From: Pseudomonas putida
GTDB lineage: Bacteria; Pseudomonadota; Gammaproteobacteria; Pseudomonadales; Pseudomonadaceae
DNA: 64,000 bases
Assembly (NCBI RefSeq): GCF_025905425.1
Contig: NZ_CP109603.1
Coordinates: 1,772,001 to 1,836,000 of the forward strand
Direction: 5' to 3'
The notes below the pieces were generated by a model. It saw only the letters and a program-made list of their open reading frames with translations, made no database searches and was not told the DNA's origin. Below are positions 11,053 to 20,124 of this stretch, piece by piece; position 1 is the stretch's first letter, and every line of letters begins with the position of its first letter. The position numbers were made by a program, and so were the translations under genes.

Positions 11053-12177
11053 ATGTCTACAGAACAACTGAAACACACGCCTTTGCACGACCTGCACCTG
11101 AAGCTCGGCGCGCGGATGGTGCCCTTTGCCGGGTACGCCATGCCGGTTCAGTACCCGCTGGGGGTGCTCAAGGAACACCTGCACACCCGTGAGCAGGCCG
11201 GGCTGTTCGACGTTTCGCACATGGGGCAAATTCGCCTGCGCGGCGCTGGTGCTGCCAAGGCACTGGAAGCGCTGGTGCCGGTCGACATCCTCGACCTGCC
11301 GGTGGGCATGCAGCGTTATGCGCTGTTCACCGATGCCGACGGCGGCATCCTCGACGACCTGATGGTCGCCAACCTGGGCGATGACGAGCTGTTTCTGGTA
11401 GTCAACGCTGGCTGCAAGGACCAGGACCTGACGCACCTCAAGCAGCATCTGGAGGGGCAGTGTGAGGTCGAATCGCTGTTCGACAGCCGCGCCTTGCTGG
11501 CCCTGCAGGGGCCGGCGGCGGCCAAGGTGCTGGGGCGCCTGGCGTCGCAGGTCGGCGCCATGACCTTCATGCAGTTCGCCAGTGTGAAGCTGCTGGGCGT
11601 CGACTGTTACGTCAGCCGTTCGGGCTATACCGGCGAGGACGGTTTCGAGATCTCGGTACCGGCCGAGGCTGCGGCAATGCTCGCCCGTGTGCTGCTGGCC
11701 GAGCCCGAGGTCGAGGCCATCGGCCTGGGTGCCCGCGACTCACTGCGCCTGGAGGCCGGGTTGTGCCTGTACGGGCATGACATGGACGTGGGCAGCACGC
11801 CGATCGAGGCCAGCCTGACCTGGGCTATTTCCAAGGCCCGGCGTGCCGAAGGTGTACGTGCCGGCGCTTTCCCCGGTGCCGAGCGCATCTTTGCCCAGCT
11901 GCGCGAGGGCGCGGCCAGCAAGCGCGTGGGTTTGATGCCCAGCGAGCGTGTGCCGGTGCGTGAAGGGGCACTGATCGTCGATGCTGACGAACAGGAAATT
12001 GGCCGTGTCACCAGCGGCGGTTTCGGCCCCAGCCTGGGCGGGCCGTTGGCGATGGGGTACGTGCACAGCGCGCATGCGGCGCTGGACACCGAAGTCTTCG
12101 CCCTGGTGCGTGGCAAGCGGGTGCCGATGCGGGTGGTGCGCACACCGTTCGTGGCGCAACGTTACTACCGTGGCTGA
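11053..12177 (+). CDS. gcvT: Glycine cleavage system T protein (aminomethyltransferase)
   Basis: This 374-residue folate enzyme releases ammonia from aminomethyl-lipoyl-GcvH and forms 5,10-methylene-tetrahydrofolate. The family pattern is intact: FDVSHMGQIRLRG, the SGYTGEDGFEI motif, LGARDSLRLEAGLCLYGHDM and a C-terminal beta-barrel. The ATG follows GGGGAA. It directly follows glyA; in P. aeruginosa the equivalent operon has a serine dehydratase (sdaA) between glyA2 and gcvT2, which is missing here. Confidence 0.95.
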   Translation: MSTEQLKHTPLHDLHLKLGARMVPFAGYAMPVQYPLGVLKEHLHTREQAGLFDVSHMGQIRLRGAGAAKALEALVPVDILDLPVGMQRYALFTDADGGILDDLMVANLGDDELFLVVNAGCKDQDLTHLKQHLEGQCEVESLFDSRALLALQGPAAAKVLGRLASQVGAMTFMQFASVKLLGVDCYVSRSGYTGEDGFEISVPAEAAAMLARVLLAEPEVEAIGLGARDSLRLEAGLCLYGHDMDVGSTPIEASLTWAISKARRAEGVRAGAFPGAERIFAQLREGAASKRVGLMPSERVPVREGALIVDADEQEIGRVTSGGFGPSLGGPLAMGYVHSAHAALDTEVFALVRGKRVPMRVVRTPFVAQRYYRG

Positions 12178-12201
12178 AGCCCTGACTGCCGGAGCATGAA
12201 C

Positions 12202-13176
12202 ATGAACCAGACCCTGCCTGCCGCCACGCGCCCGCAGCCCCTGCAAGCCGGCGTGAAACTGCGCGGCGCCGACAAGGTGGCGCGCATCCCGGTGAAGATC
12301 CTGCCCACCGAGGAGGTGCCGCGCAAACCTGACTGGATCCGTGTGCAAATTGCCTCTTCACCCGAGGTCGCGCGGGTCAAGGCGCTACTGCGCAAACACA
12401 AGCTGCACAGCGTCTGCGAAGAGGCTTCGTGCCCGAACCTGGGCGAGTGCTTTTCTGGCGGCACGGCGACGTTCATGATCATGGGCGACATCTGCACTCG
12501 GCGTTGCCCGTTCTGCGACGTCGGCCATGGCCGGCCGAAACCGCTGGATGCCGATGAGCCGAAAAACCTGGCAATTGCCATCGCCGACCTGCGCCTTAAG
12601 TACGTGGTGATCACGTCAGTGGACCGTGACGACCTACGCGACGGGGGTGCCCAGCACTTCGTCGACTGCCTGCGCGAAATCCGCAAGCTGTCGCCGGGCG
12701 TGAAGCTGGAAACCCTGGTGCCGGATTACCGGGGGCGCATGGACGTGGCCCTGGCCATCACCGAGCAGGAACCGCCGGATGTGTTCAACCATAACCTTGA
12801 AACCGTGCCGCGCCTGTACAAGGCGGCACGGCCGGGTTCGGATTTTGAGTGGTCGCTGGACCTGCTGGAGCATTTCAAACGCCGCGTGCCCGGGGTGCCG
12901 ACCAAGTCCGGGCTGATGCTGGGCCTGGGCGAGACCGACGAGGAAGTGATCGAGGTGATGCAGCGCATGCGCGAGCATCAGGTCGACATGCTGACCCTGG
13001 GGCAGTACCTGCAACCGTCGCGCAGCCACCTGCCGGTGCAGCGTTTCGTGCACCCGGACACCTTCGCCTGGTTTGCCGAACGGGCTTTGGCGATGGGCTT
13101 CAAGAACGTGGCGTCCGGGCCGCTGGTGCGCTCGTCCTACCATGCCGACCAGCAGGCACTGCAGGCGGCCCGTTAA
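12202..13176 (+). CDS. lipA: Lipoyl synthase, operon-linked paralogue
   Basis: This radical-SAM enzyme inserts two sulfurs into the octanoyl group carried by GcvH and the 2-oxoacid dehydrogenases. The radical-SAM cluster motif CTRRCPFC starts at C98. The auxiliary cluster motif ([12 protein letters not shown]) lies just before it and the conserved C-terminal RSSYHADQ is present, so the enzyme looks complete. A GGAG at 12191-12194 is well spaced for the ATG at 12202 but too close for the ATG at 12196, so 12202 is preferred. Pseudomonads normally carry lipA next to lipB elsewhere, so a second copy at the end of a glycine-cleavage operon is unusual and probably serves lipoylation of the induced GcvH. 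Confidence 0.92.
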   Translation: MNQTLPAATRPQPLQAGVKLRGADKVARIPVKILPTEEVPRKPDWIRVQIASSPEVARVKALLRKHKLHSVCEEASCPNLGECFSGGTATFMIMGDICTRRCPFCDVGHGRPKPLDADEPKNLAIAIADLRLKYVVITSVDRDDLRDGGAQHFVDCLREIRKLSPGVKLETLVPDYRGRMDVALAITEQEPPDVFNHNLETVPRLYKAARPGSDFEWSLDLLEHFKRRVPGVPTKSGLMLGLGETDEEVIEVMQRMREHQVDMLTLGQYLQPSRSHLPVQRFVHPDTFAWFAERALAMGFKNVASGPLVRSSYHADQQALQAAR

Positions 13177-13181
13177 GAGCA

Positions 13182-13200
13182 GGGGCCGCAGAGCGGCCCC
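13182..13200 (+). terminator. Hairpin at the end of the glycine-cleavage operon
   Basis: GGGGCCGC (13182-13189) and GCGGCCCC (13193-13200) form an 8-bp stem with a 3-base loop just after lipA. The tail ACAGCCATTAAAAT is A/T-rich but lacks a clear T-run. Probable operon terminator. Confidence 0.6.
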
Positions 13201-13287
13201 ACAGCCATTAAAATAAGCGCCCCTTAGGCCCCAATTGCATCGTTTTTCATGGGCGCATGCGCGCTCTATAGTCCTCGCAGACCAGTC

Positions 13288-13305
13288 GAAACACCGTCGT
13301 GTTTC
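13288..13305. promoter_or_regulatory. Inverted repeat upstream of the gamma-lyase gene
   Basis: GAAACAC (13288-13294) and GTGTTTC (13299-13305) are exact complements with a CGTC spacer, 20 bases before the likely gamma-lyase ATG. A TATAGT word at 13266-13271 could be the -10 element, which would put the repeat over the early transcribed region as an operator. The LysR or AsnC regulator of the cluster is the likely binder (inference). Confidence 0.4.
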
Positions 13306-13324
13306 ATCGATGCGAGACCATTAC

Positions 13325-14590
13325 ATGAATAACCAAGCAAAGGTCGCTAACGGCGCGCAGCCGGGTATCGGAACGCGGGTGGTGTGGGAGGGGGAACAGG
13401 TCGAGCACCCCTTCAACGCCACCCAAACCCCGATCATCGCCAGTGCCGCCTATGGCTACCAGGATATCGACGCCTGGTACGACATTGCGCTGGGCAAGCA
13501 ACCGGGCTTCATCTACAGCCGCATGAGCAACCCGACGGTTGCCGTGCTTGAGGACAAGCTCTGCGCACTTGAACACGCCGAATCGGCCGTGGCCTTCAGT
13601 ACCGGAATGGCGGCCATTAGCGGTGTGTTGCATACCTTCTTGTGCAATGGCAAGCGCGTGGTCTCGACCCGCGACAGCTACGGCGGCACCAACAAGATAT
13701 TCGAAGAGTTTTTGCCCCGTCAGGGCGTCGAGGTGACGCTGTGCGACACCCTCGATACCGAGGCCATCGAGCGTGAAATCGCTCGGGGTTGCGATGTGGT
13801 CTACCTGGAGACGCCGAGCAACCCGACACTGAAAATTCTCGACATCCGCCGCCTGGTGGCCGCGGCCAAGCGCGTGGGGGCATTGGTCGTTGCCGATAAT
13901 ACGTTTGCCACACCCCTCAACCAGAACCCGCTGCTGCTCGGTGTCGATGTGGTGGTGCACAGTGCGACCAAGTTCCTTTCTGGCCATGGAGATGTGCTCG
14001 GCGGGGTTGTCTGCGGTAGCGAAACCTTGATGGCGCAGGTGCGTCATTACCGTGAAATCAACGGTGCCTCGCTGGACCCGTTTTCCGCGTACCTGATCAT
14101 TCGCGGCATCAAGACCCTGGCGCTGCGCCTGCGCCAGCAGCAGGCCAGCGCCCAGGCCCTGGCTGAATACCTGTGCAGCGAGCCGCTGGTCGAGTCGGTC
14201 AACTACCCCGGTTTGCCGCAACACCCCGGCCACGCGATTGCCAGTGCACAGATGCGCGGCTTTGGCGCGATCGTCAGCTTCGTGCTGGTGGGCGGCATGG
14301 ACACTGTCGTCAAACTGCTGCCCAAGCTGCGCTATGCCCACCGCGCCGGCAACCTCGGTGCGGTGGAAACCATCTACGGGCCGGCACGGACAACCAGCCA
14401 CGTGGAAAACACCCTGGAAGAACGCCAGGCACTGGGCATTTCCGAAGGCCTGGTGCGGGTTTCGGTCGGCATCGAAGATACCGCCGACCTGCTGGCAGAC
14501 CTGCGCCAGGCGTTCGCCACAGTGCACGCCCAACGGGTGCAGGGGCAGGCCAGCGGTACCTGTGGCCGGCACGTCGAAGTGTCCACCTGA
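13325..14590 (+). CDS. Cys/Met-metabolism PLP gamma-lyase, probable canavanine gamma-lyase
   Basis: This 421-residue fold-type I PLP enzyme belongs to the cystathionine gamma-synthase / methionine gamma-lyase family. The PLP lysine is K216 in HSATKFLSGHGD; YSRMSNPT, FSTGMAAI, YLETPSNPTL and ADNTFATP are the usual family motifs. Such enzymes eliminate or replace the gamma substituent of amino acids. No sulfur-assimilation genes are near; instead the cluster continues with an amino-acid permease, homoserine dehydrogenase and an aldehyde dehydrogenase. That matches the published canavanine route, in which canavanine gamma-lyase gives homoserine and hydroxyguanidine. Methionine gamma-lyase or O-acetylhomoserine chemistry are alternatives. 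ATGs at 13310 and 13325 are both possible; neither has a strong ribosome site. Confidence 0.75.
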   Translation: MNNQAKVANGAQPGIGTRVVWEGEQVEHPFNATQTPIIASAAYGYQDIDAWYDIALGKQPGFIYSRMSNPTVAVLEDKLCALEHAESAVAFSTGMAAISGVLHTFLCNGKRVVSTRDSYGGTNKIFEEFLPRQGVEVTLCDTLDTEAIEREIARGCDVVYLETPSNPTLKILDIRRLVAAAKRVGALVVADNTFATPLNQNPLLLGVDVVVHSATKFLSGHGDVLGGVVCGSETLMAQVRHYREINGASLDPFSAYLIIRGIKTLALRLRQQQASAQALAEYLCSEPLVESVNYPGLPQHPGHAIASAQMRGFGAIVSFVLVGGMDTVVKLLPKLRYAHRAGNLGAVETIYGPARTTSHVENTLEERQALGISEGLVRVSVGIEDTADLLADLRQAFATVHAQRVQGQASGTCGRHVEVST

Positions 14591-14713
14591 GGCACTGCGC
14601 ACGCCCTTCAAGATTCATGAAAGCCATAACAATAACAGCCGCTGGCACATCGACGGGGCAGGCCTCAGGGCCTGTTGCCGGTTGATTGCCAGACACTTCA
14701 TGAGAACCCAATT

Positions 14714-16150
14714 ATGTCCACCGAACACTCAAACGCGGCGTCGGGCCAACCGGCCGGTTACAAGAAAGAGATGCACACGCGCCATATCGTCATGCTGGCG
14801 CTGGGCGGTGTGATCGGCACTGGCCTGTTTCTCACCTCGGGTTACACGGTCAACCAGGCCGGGCCCCTGGGCGCGGTGATCGCCTATATCGTCGGCGCGG
14901 TCATGGTCTACCTGGTAATGGTCTGCCTGGGCGAGCTGGCGGTGCAGATGCCCGAAACCGGCTCGTTCAGCAGCTACGCAACCCGCTATCTGGGGCCGGG
15001 CACCGGGTACACGGTGGCCTGGTTGTACTGGCTGACCTGGACGGTGGCCATCGGCTCGGAGTTCACCGCCGCGGGTATCCTGATGGTGCGTTGGTTCCCC
15101 GACACGCCGGTGTGGATCTGGAGCGCGCTGTTCGCCATCACGGTACTGGTCAGCAATGTGGTGTCGGTGCGCCTGTTCGCAGAGACCGAGTTCTGGCTGT
15201 CGCTGGTCAAGGTGCTGACGGTGATCACCTTCATCGCCATCGGTGGGGCCGCGATCTTCGGGCTGTTCGAGGTGCAGCATGTGCAGGGCATCGGGTTGTC
15301 CAACTTCACCCGTGAAGGTTTGTTCCCAACCGGCTTGCTGCCGATTGCAATGACGTTGCTAGCGGTGTCCTTCGCCTTCTCCGGCACCGAGCTTATCGGC
15401 ATTGCCGCCGGTGAGGCGAAAGACCCACAGGTCAGCGTGCCCAAAGCGATACGTACCACTGTAGTACGCTTGGCGCTGTTCTTCGTTGGCACCATCATCG
15501 TCCTGGCCACCTTGTTACCGCGTGAACAGGCAGGCTTGGTCGAAAGCCCCTTCGTTATGGTCTTTGACCTGATCGGCATCCCGTACTCGGCCGACATCAT
15601 GAACTTCGTGATCCTCACCGCGCTGTTGTCTGCCGCCAACTCCGGGCTTTACGCGGCCTCGCGGATGCTGTGGACGCTCAGTGACCAAGGCCATATGCCC
15701 AAGTGCTTCGCCCGCCTGTCGCCACGCGGCACGCCGGTCAACGCCATCATGCTGAGCATGGCCGGGGCCTTGGCATCGCTGCTCAGCAGCGTGCTGGCGC
15801 CGGACACGGTGTACCTGGCGCTGGTGTCGATTTCCGGCCTGGCGGTGGTGGTGGTGTGGATGAGCATCGCCGCCAGCCAGATGGCCTTCCGTCGGCACTA
15901 TGTGGCCAATGGCGGTCGGGTCGAGGACCTGCACTTCAGGGTGCGCGGCTACCCGTGGGTGCCGCTGGGCGCGATTGCCTGTTGCGTGCTGGCGTGCGTC
16001 GGCATCGCCTTCGACCCCGAACAGCGTGTTGCCCTGTATTTCGGCATACCGTTCATTGCCTGGTGCTACTTCGTCTACTGGGTGACCCGCAACAAACGTG
16101 CCCAACGGTTGGCCGCAGCGCCGGCAGGATCAGGTGTTGGCGCGACCTGA
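14714..16150 (+). CDS. APC-family amino-acid permease
   Basis: This 478-residue inner-membrane symporter is of the AAT/LysP-GabP branch: [21 protein letters not shown] near the N-terminus, about 12 helices, [17 protein letters not shown] and [15 protein letters not shown]. The branch imports basic amino acids, GABA and related compounds, which suits a basic arginine analogue such as canavanine (inference). The ATG at 14714 starts a typical soluble N-terminus; the longer frame adds residues from the gap. It lies 123 bases after the gamma-lyase on the same strand. Confidence 0.88.
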   Translation: MSTEHSNAASGQPAGYKKEMHTRHIVMLALGGVIGTGLFLTSGYTVNQAGPLGAVIAYIVGAVMVYLVMVCLGELAVQMPETGSFSSYATRYLGPGTGYTVAWLYWLTWTVAIGSEFTAAGILMVRWFPDTPVWIWSALFAITVLVSNVVSVRLFAETEFWLSLVKVLTVITFIAIGGAAIFGLFEVQHVQGIGLSNFTREGLFPTGLLPIAMTLLAVSFAFSGTELIGIAAGEAKDPQVSVPKAIRTTVVRLALFFVGTIIVLATLLPREQAGLVESPFVMVFDLIGIPYSADIMNFVILTALLSAANSGLYAASRMLWTLSDQGHMPKCFARLSPRGTPVNAIMLSMAGALASLLSSVLAPDTVYLALVSISGLAVVVVWMSIAASQMAFRRHYVANGGRVEDLHFRVRGYPWVPLGAIACCVLACVGIAFDPEQRVALYFGIPFIAWCYFVYWVTRNKRAQRLAAAPAGSGVGAT

Positions 16151-16199
16151 ACGACTCGGTTCATGATGCACGGATCCAACGGTGAACGAGGTCGTGTCG

Positions 16200-17090
16200 A
16201 TGAAGCAAAAATCCCTGCCGCCGCTCAACTGGCTGCGGTCTTTCGAAGTGTCGGCACGCGCCTTGAACTTTACCCACGCGGCAGAGGAACTGCACCTTAC
16301 CCAGGGCGCGGTGAGCCAACAGATCCGGCAACTGGAGAGCCACCTGGGCGTGGCTTTGTTCAAACGCTTGCCCAGGGGCCTGGGCCTGACCGAAGAAGGG
16401 CAGTCCTACCTGCCGGTGGTGCAGGATGCGATCAGCCGCCTGGCGGTGGGCACCAACGAGATTTTTGGCCAGCACAAACGCGGGCCGGTGAAGGTGCGTG
16501 GCAGCTTGTCGTTCCTGCAGTACTGGCTTGCCCCACGGCTGCCGGACTTCAGCCGCCAGCACCCGCACATCGATATCCGCTACATCAGCAACCTGTGGGT
16601 CAAGGCGCCGGATGGCGAGGACGACCTGGAGGTGCGCTGGGGCAATGGCGAATGGCCCGGCCTGCATGCCCAACGGTTGACCTGGGACGTGCTGGTGCCG
16701 GTGTGTTCACCGGCACTGATGGCGCGCTCGGCCATTCGCGAGCCACGCGACCTGAGGCACCACCCGCTGCTGCATGTGCTGGGCTATGAGGAGGGCTGGG
16801 GGTATTGGCTCAAGCGGGTTGGCGCGGACGATGTCGATTACTCGCGAGGGCTGCAGTTCGACACGTTGGTGTCCACCATCCGCATGGCCGAACTGGGCCA
16901 GGGGGTGGCGCTGGCGCGGTCTTCCGTGGTCGAGGACCAGCTCAGGGAAGGCCAGTTGGTCGCGCCGTTCAGCCAGCGCATCGAAGCAAGTGAGTCGTTT
17001 TACCTGGTACGCGAGCAGGGCCGTGCATTGCCGCCCGATGCTGCGCTGTTTTCTTCCTGGCTGGTGGCACACGCGCACCGGCCTTCGTAA
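16200..17090 (+). CDS. LysR-family regulator (GcvA-like)
   Basis: This 296-residue DNA-binding regulator has an N-terminal winged helix (LPPLNWLRSFEVSARALNFT, then AAEELHLTQGAVSQQIRQLE) and a periplasmic-binding-like effector domain. It is most like the GcvA/AmpR subgroup. The ATG at 16200 has GAGG 8 bases upstream; the GTG at 16182 lacks a site. It is embedded between the permease and the threonine-synthase paralogue on the same strand, so it probably controls this catabolic cluster; the inverted repeat at 13288-13305 is a candidate target. Confidence 0.87.
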   Translation: MKQKSLPPLNWLRSFEVSARALNFTHAAEELHLTQGAVSQQIRQLESHLGVALFKRLPRGLGLTEEGQSYLPVVQDAISRLAVGTNEIFGQHKRGPVKVRGSLSFLQYWLAPRLPDFSRQHPHIDIRYISNLWVKAPDGEDDLEVRWGNGEWPGLHAQRLTWDVLVPVCSPALMARSAIREPRDLRHHPLLHVLGYEEGWGYWLKRVGADDVDYSRGLQFDTLVSTIRMAELGQGVALARSSVVEDQLREGQLVAPFSQRIEASESFYLVREQGRALPPDAALFSSWLVAHAHRPS

Positions 17091-17105
17091 CCCTGTGGAG
17101 TTTTC

Positions 17106-18494
17106 ATGCACTACGTCAGTACCCGCAACGGTGATGTACGGGCGGACTTCCGTGAGGTCGTGCTGTCAGGGCCTGCCGCCGATGGCGGGCTGTATGTGCC
17201 GGCACACTTGCCGGTGATCAGCCCGGAGGCGATCGCCAGCTGGTCTTGGCTGCCATTCGATGAGCTGGTCTGGCGGGTGATCGCGCCCTTCGTCGGCGAT
17301 GCCATCGATGATCAGTGCTTGCGCGCGCTGCTCAGCGACAGCTTCAAGGTCTTCAGCCATCGCGCCATCACGCCGTTGCAGCAAATTGGCCATAACGAAT
17401 GGATTCTGCAGCTGTTTCATGGCCCCACACGTACCTCCAAGGACTTCGCCGCGCAGCTTCAGGCGCGGCTGGTCGGCCACTTTCTCGACCAGTCGGGCGA
17501 TGAGGCACTGGTGGTGGGCGCCACCAACGGGGATACCGGCATTGCAGCCATCGAGGCCTTCGCGACCAGGGCGAATGTGCGCCTGGCAATCCTCTACCCC
17601 CGCAACGAGATCCCTGCAGACCGCCTGGCCGCCTTGCTGGCGGCAGACCCCGCCAGTGTTCAGCTGATCCCCGTCGATGGCAGTTTCGATGATTGCCAGA
17701 CGCTGGTGGCGCGGCTGTTTCGTGCCTGGCCACTGGAGGGGTTGATACCGGTGTGTTTCAACTCGACCAACTGGGTAGGGGTGCTTGCGCAGATCGTGTT
17801 CTACTTTCACGCGGCCTTGCAGCTGGGGGGCGGCACCCGCCCGGTCGGGTTCAGCGTACCAGCGGCGAGCTTCGCTGAAATCTACGCCGGCTTCATTGCG
17901 CAGAAAATGGGGTTGCCGATCAATCAGGTGATCGTTTCGACCAACAGCAACGATGCCCTTCACCGTTTTCTGCACCGCAATCGCTACGCCCCGCACGCCA
18001 GCCAGCGCACGTTGTCACCGGCCATGGACTTCTCACTCTATTCAAACCTCGAACGCTTCATCTGGGAGCTGTACGGGCGCAGTGGCAGCAGCGTCGCGGC
18101 GCTGATGGCGCAGTTCGAGGCGTGCGGTGAACTGAGTATCGGCAATACGCAATGGCTTCAGGCGCGGGTGTTGTTTGATTCCTATGCGGTGGATGAGGGG
18201 GAGGTGCGTGGCGAAGTCATCAAGCTGCACGCGCAAGCCGCAGCGCTGGTTGACCCGCACACGGCAGTCGGCGCGTTGGCCGGCCGGATGCATCGGCGCA
18301 GCCTGGGTGCGCCGATGGTGACCCTGGGCCAGATCGCGCCGGTCAAGTCTGCCGCGCTGCTGGCGCAGTTGGGCGTCTGGGACGGTGAGCTTGCGCCTCA
18401 GCCAGCGCTGCAAGACGGGCCGCCAGCCCTAGGCCAGGGGGATCTGGAGGGCTTGTGCAAGGCCTTGCTGGCGGCGCAGTCGAGGCCCGCATGA
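17106..18494 (+). CDS. Threonine-synthase-like PLP protein
   Basis: This 462-residue fold-type II PLP enzyme is like ThrC, which turns O-phosphohomoserine into threonine. The PLP lysine is K112 in the block LFHGPTRTSKDFAAQ; biosynthetic ThrC commonly has LAFKDF here, so the residues before the lysine differ. GATNGDTG (phosphate-binding loop) and TNSNDAL are kept. No homoserine kinase is present, and the gene overlaps an AsnC regulator and stands next to homoserine dehydrogenase, so a biosynthetic role is doubtful. It may drain homoserine-derived compounds or act on a related substrate. TGTGGAG precedes the ATG. Confidence 0.72.
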   Translation: MHYVSTRNGDVRADFREVVLSGPAADGGLYVPAHLPVISPEAIASWSWLPFDELVWRVIAPFVGDAIDDQCLRALLSDSFKVFSHRAITPLQQIGHNEWILQLFHGPTRTSKDFAAQLQARLVGHFLDQSGDEALVVGATNGDTGIAAIEAFATRANVRLAILYPRNEIPADRLAALLAADPASVQLIPVDGSFDDCQTLVARLFRAWPLEGLIPVCFNSTNWVGVLAQIVFYFHAALQLGGGTRPVGFSVPAASFAEIYAGFIAQKMGLPINQVIVSTNSNDALHRFLHRNRYAPHASQRTLSPAMDFSLYSNLERFIWELYGRSGSSVAALMAQFEACGELSIGNTQWLQARVLFDSYAVDEGEVRGEVIKLHAQAAALVDPHTAVGALAGRMHRRSLGAPMVTLGQIAPVKSAALLAQLGVWDGELAPQPALQDGPPALGQGDLEGLCKALLAAQSRPA

Positions 18495-18928
18495 AACGCA
18501 TCCTCGATCCGCTGGACGAGCGCATACTCGCCGAGCTGAGTGCCAACGCGCGGATCGCCCATGCCGAGCTCGGGGCCAAGGTAAACCTGTCGCGCAATGC
18601 GGTGCGCCAGCGCATCGAACGGCTTGAGCGCGATGGCGCGATACAGGGTTACACCGTTCGGCTGGGCGACTCGCGTCGGCCGTCTTCGTTAATCAGCGCG
18701 GCGATTTTCGTCTATCGCTACGATCGCATGCGCGGCGACGACGTGCTGGCCAGACTGCGCACCATTCCCGAGGTGATCCAGTGCGAAGTGCTCAGTGGCG
18801 AGTTTGACCTGATGTTGAGGGTTGAAGCGGCCACCCCAGAACGGGTCCACGCGGTCTGGAAGGAAATCGCCGGCATGCCGGGTGTTGAAAACACCGTTAC
18901 CTCGTTCGTCCTCTCCGCTGTCTTTTAA
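18491..18928 (+). CDS. AsnC/Lrp-family regulator
   Basis: This 145-residue protein has an N-terminal helix-turn-helix (LDERILAELSANARIAHAEL, then VNLSRNAVRQRIERLERDG) and a C-terminal ligand-binding ACT-like (RAM) domain. Lrp-type proteins sense amino acids and act as octamers. The ATG at 18491 overlaps the stop of the threonine-synthase-like gene (ATGA), so translation is coupled; the longer frame upstream is rejected. It is the second regulator of the cluster, suggesting control by two signals, perhaps the imported amino acid and a product such as homoserine (inference). Confidence 0.87.
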   Translation: MKRILDPLDERILAELSANARIAHAELGAKVNLSRNAVRQRIERLERDGAIQGYTVRLGDSRRPSSLISAAIFVYRYDRMRGDDVLARLRTIPEVIQCEVLSGEFDLMLRVEAATPERVHAVWKEIAGMPGVENTVTSFVLSAVF

Positions 18929-19071
18929 CCCCCTCTCTGTAGGAGCTGCCTGTGGCGGCCATTTCGCACGTGGGCAGAACGCCCAATAAATACGGCGCTT
19001 TGGCCTATTCAACTGCCCGTAGCCGGCTCGTACGCTGGGCCCATCAAACAACAGCAAAGAGGAATGCCTTC

Positions 19072-20112
19072 GTGACTGAATACAAAATTGCCCTGGTCGG
19101 TTTTGGTGGTGTGAACAGGGGCCTGGCCCAGTTGATCGCAACGAACAACGACAACTGGCAGGCAACCCTCGGTTTCAGCCTGAAGATCGTCGGCGTCACC
19201 GACTTGTTCCTCGGTTCGGTGGTTGACCGCAATGGCCTGGACGCCGCCGCGCTGGCTGCCTTGCCAAGCGAGAAGGGCGCGCTTGCACAGATTGCAGGGG
19301 GCACTGCCGAGGCGTTCAACGAAACCGTGATCAAGCAGTCCGGCGCTGACATCATCGCCGAGGCCACCTTCACCAACCCCGTCGATGGTGAGCCGGCCGC
19401 CACCTTCTGCCGCTGGGCACTGGAGAGCGGCATCCATGTGGTGACCACCAACAAGGGGCCGATTGCATTGCACGGTGCCGAGCTCAAGGCGCTGGCCCGC
19501 CGCCACAACGTCGCGTTCGAATACGAGGGCTCGGTGATGAGCGGCACACCGGTGATCCGCCTGGCCAAGCAGGCCCTGGCGGGGTCGCAGATTCAAGGCT
19601 TCGAGGGCATCCTGAACGGCACCTCCAACTATGTGCTGACCCGGATGAAAGACGGCATGTCGTTCGCTGATGCCGTGGCCCAGGCGCAGCAGCTGGGGTA
19701 TGCCGAAGCCGACCCGACGGCGGACGTCGAGGGCTATGACGTGCGCCTGAAAGTGGTGATCCTGGCCAACGAGTTGCTGGATGCGCGGTTGAGCGTCAGC
19801 GATGTGACGTGCTCGGGCATCAGCGGCATCACCGCGTCGGACATCGTCAAAGCTCAGGCCACGGGCCAATGCTGGAAACTGATCGGCGCTGCCAGCAAGG
19901 GCGCTGACGGCGCGGTGTCGGCGAGTGTCGAAGCCCGTTTGTTGCCGCTCGACCATCCGCTTGCAGGCATCAGCGGCGCCATCAATGCGGTGTCGTTCAA
20001 CACCGGGCTGCTGGGGGCTGTCACGGTGTCCGGGCCGGGTGCGGGGCGCATCGAAACCGCCTATGCCTTGCTCTCCGACATCATCGCCCTGCACACCACC
20101 CCCCGCCAGTAA
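19072..20112 (+). CDS. Homoserine dehydrogenase (probably catabolic)
   Basis: This 346-residue NAD(P) enzyme interconverts homoserine and aspartate 4-semialdehyde. The Rossmann glycine motif GFGGVNRG is at residues 10-17; TTNKGPIA, NGTSNYVLTRM and AEADPTADVEGYD are homoserine-dehydrogenase signatures. There is no C-terminal ACT domain, so feedback inhibition by threonine is not expected, which suits a degradative role. The start is a GTG at 19072 with AAGAGGA upstream; the longer reading frame has no ribosome site and starts in the gap. It is followed 12 bases later by an aldehyde dehydrogenase that can consume its product. Confidence 0.88.
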   Translation: MTEYKIALVGFGGVNRGLAQLIATNNDNWQATLGFSLKIVGVTDLFLGSVVDRNGLDAAALAALPSEKGALAQIAGGTAEAFNETVIKQSGADIIAEATFTNPVDGEPAATFCRWALESGIHVVTTNKGPIALHGAELKALARRHNVAFEYEGSVMSGTPVIRLAKQALAGSQIQGFEGILNGTSNYVLTRMKDGMSFADAVAQAQQLGYAEADPTADVEGYDVRLKVVILANELLDARLSVSDVTCSGISGITASDIVKAQATGQCWKLIGAASKGADGAVSASVEARLLPLDHPLAGISGAINAVSFNTGLLGAVTVSGPGAGRIETAYALLSDIIALHTTPRQ

Positions 20113-20124
20113 AACGGAGCCTTT

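Noticed and set aside
13325..14590. Biosynthetic cystathionine gamma-synthase (metB)
   Set aside because: No methionine biosynthesis partner is nearby and the cluster carries a permease, two regulators and degradative enzymes, so a catabolic lyase is preferred.
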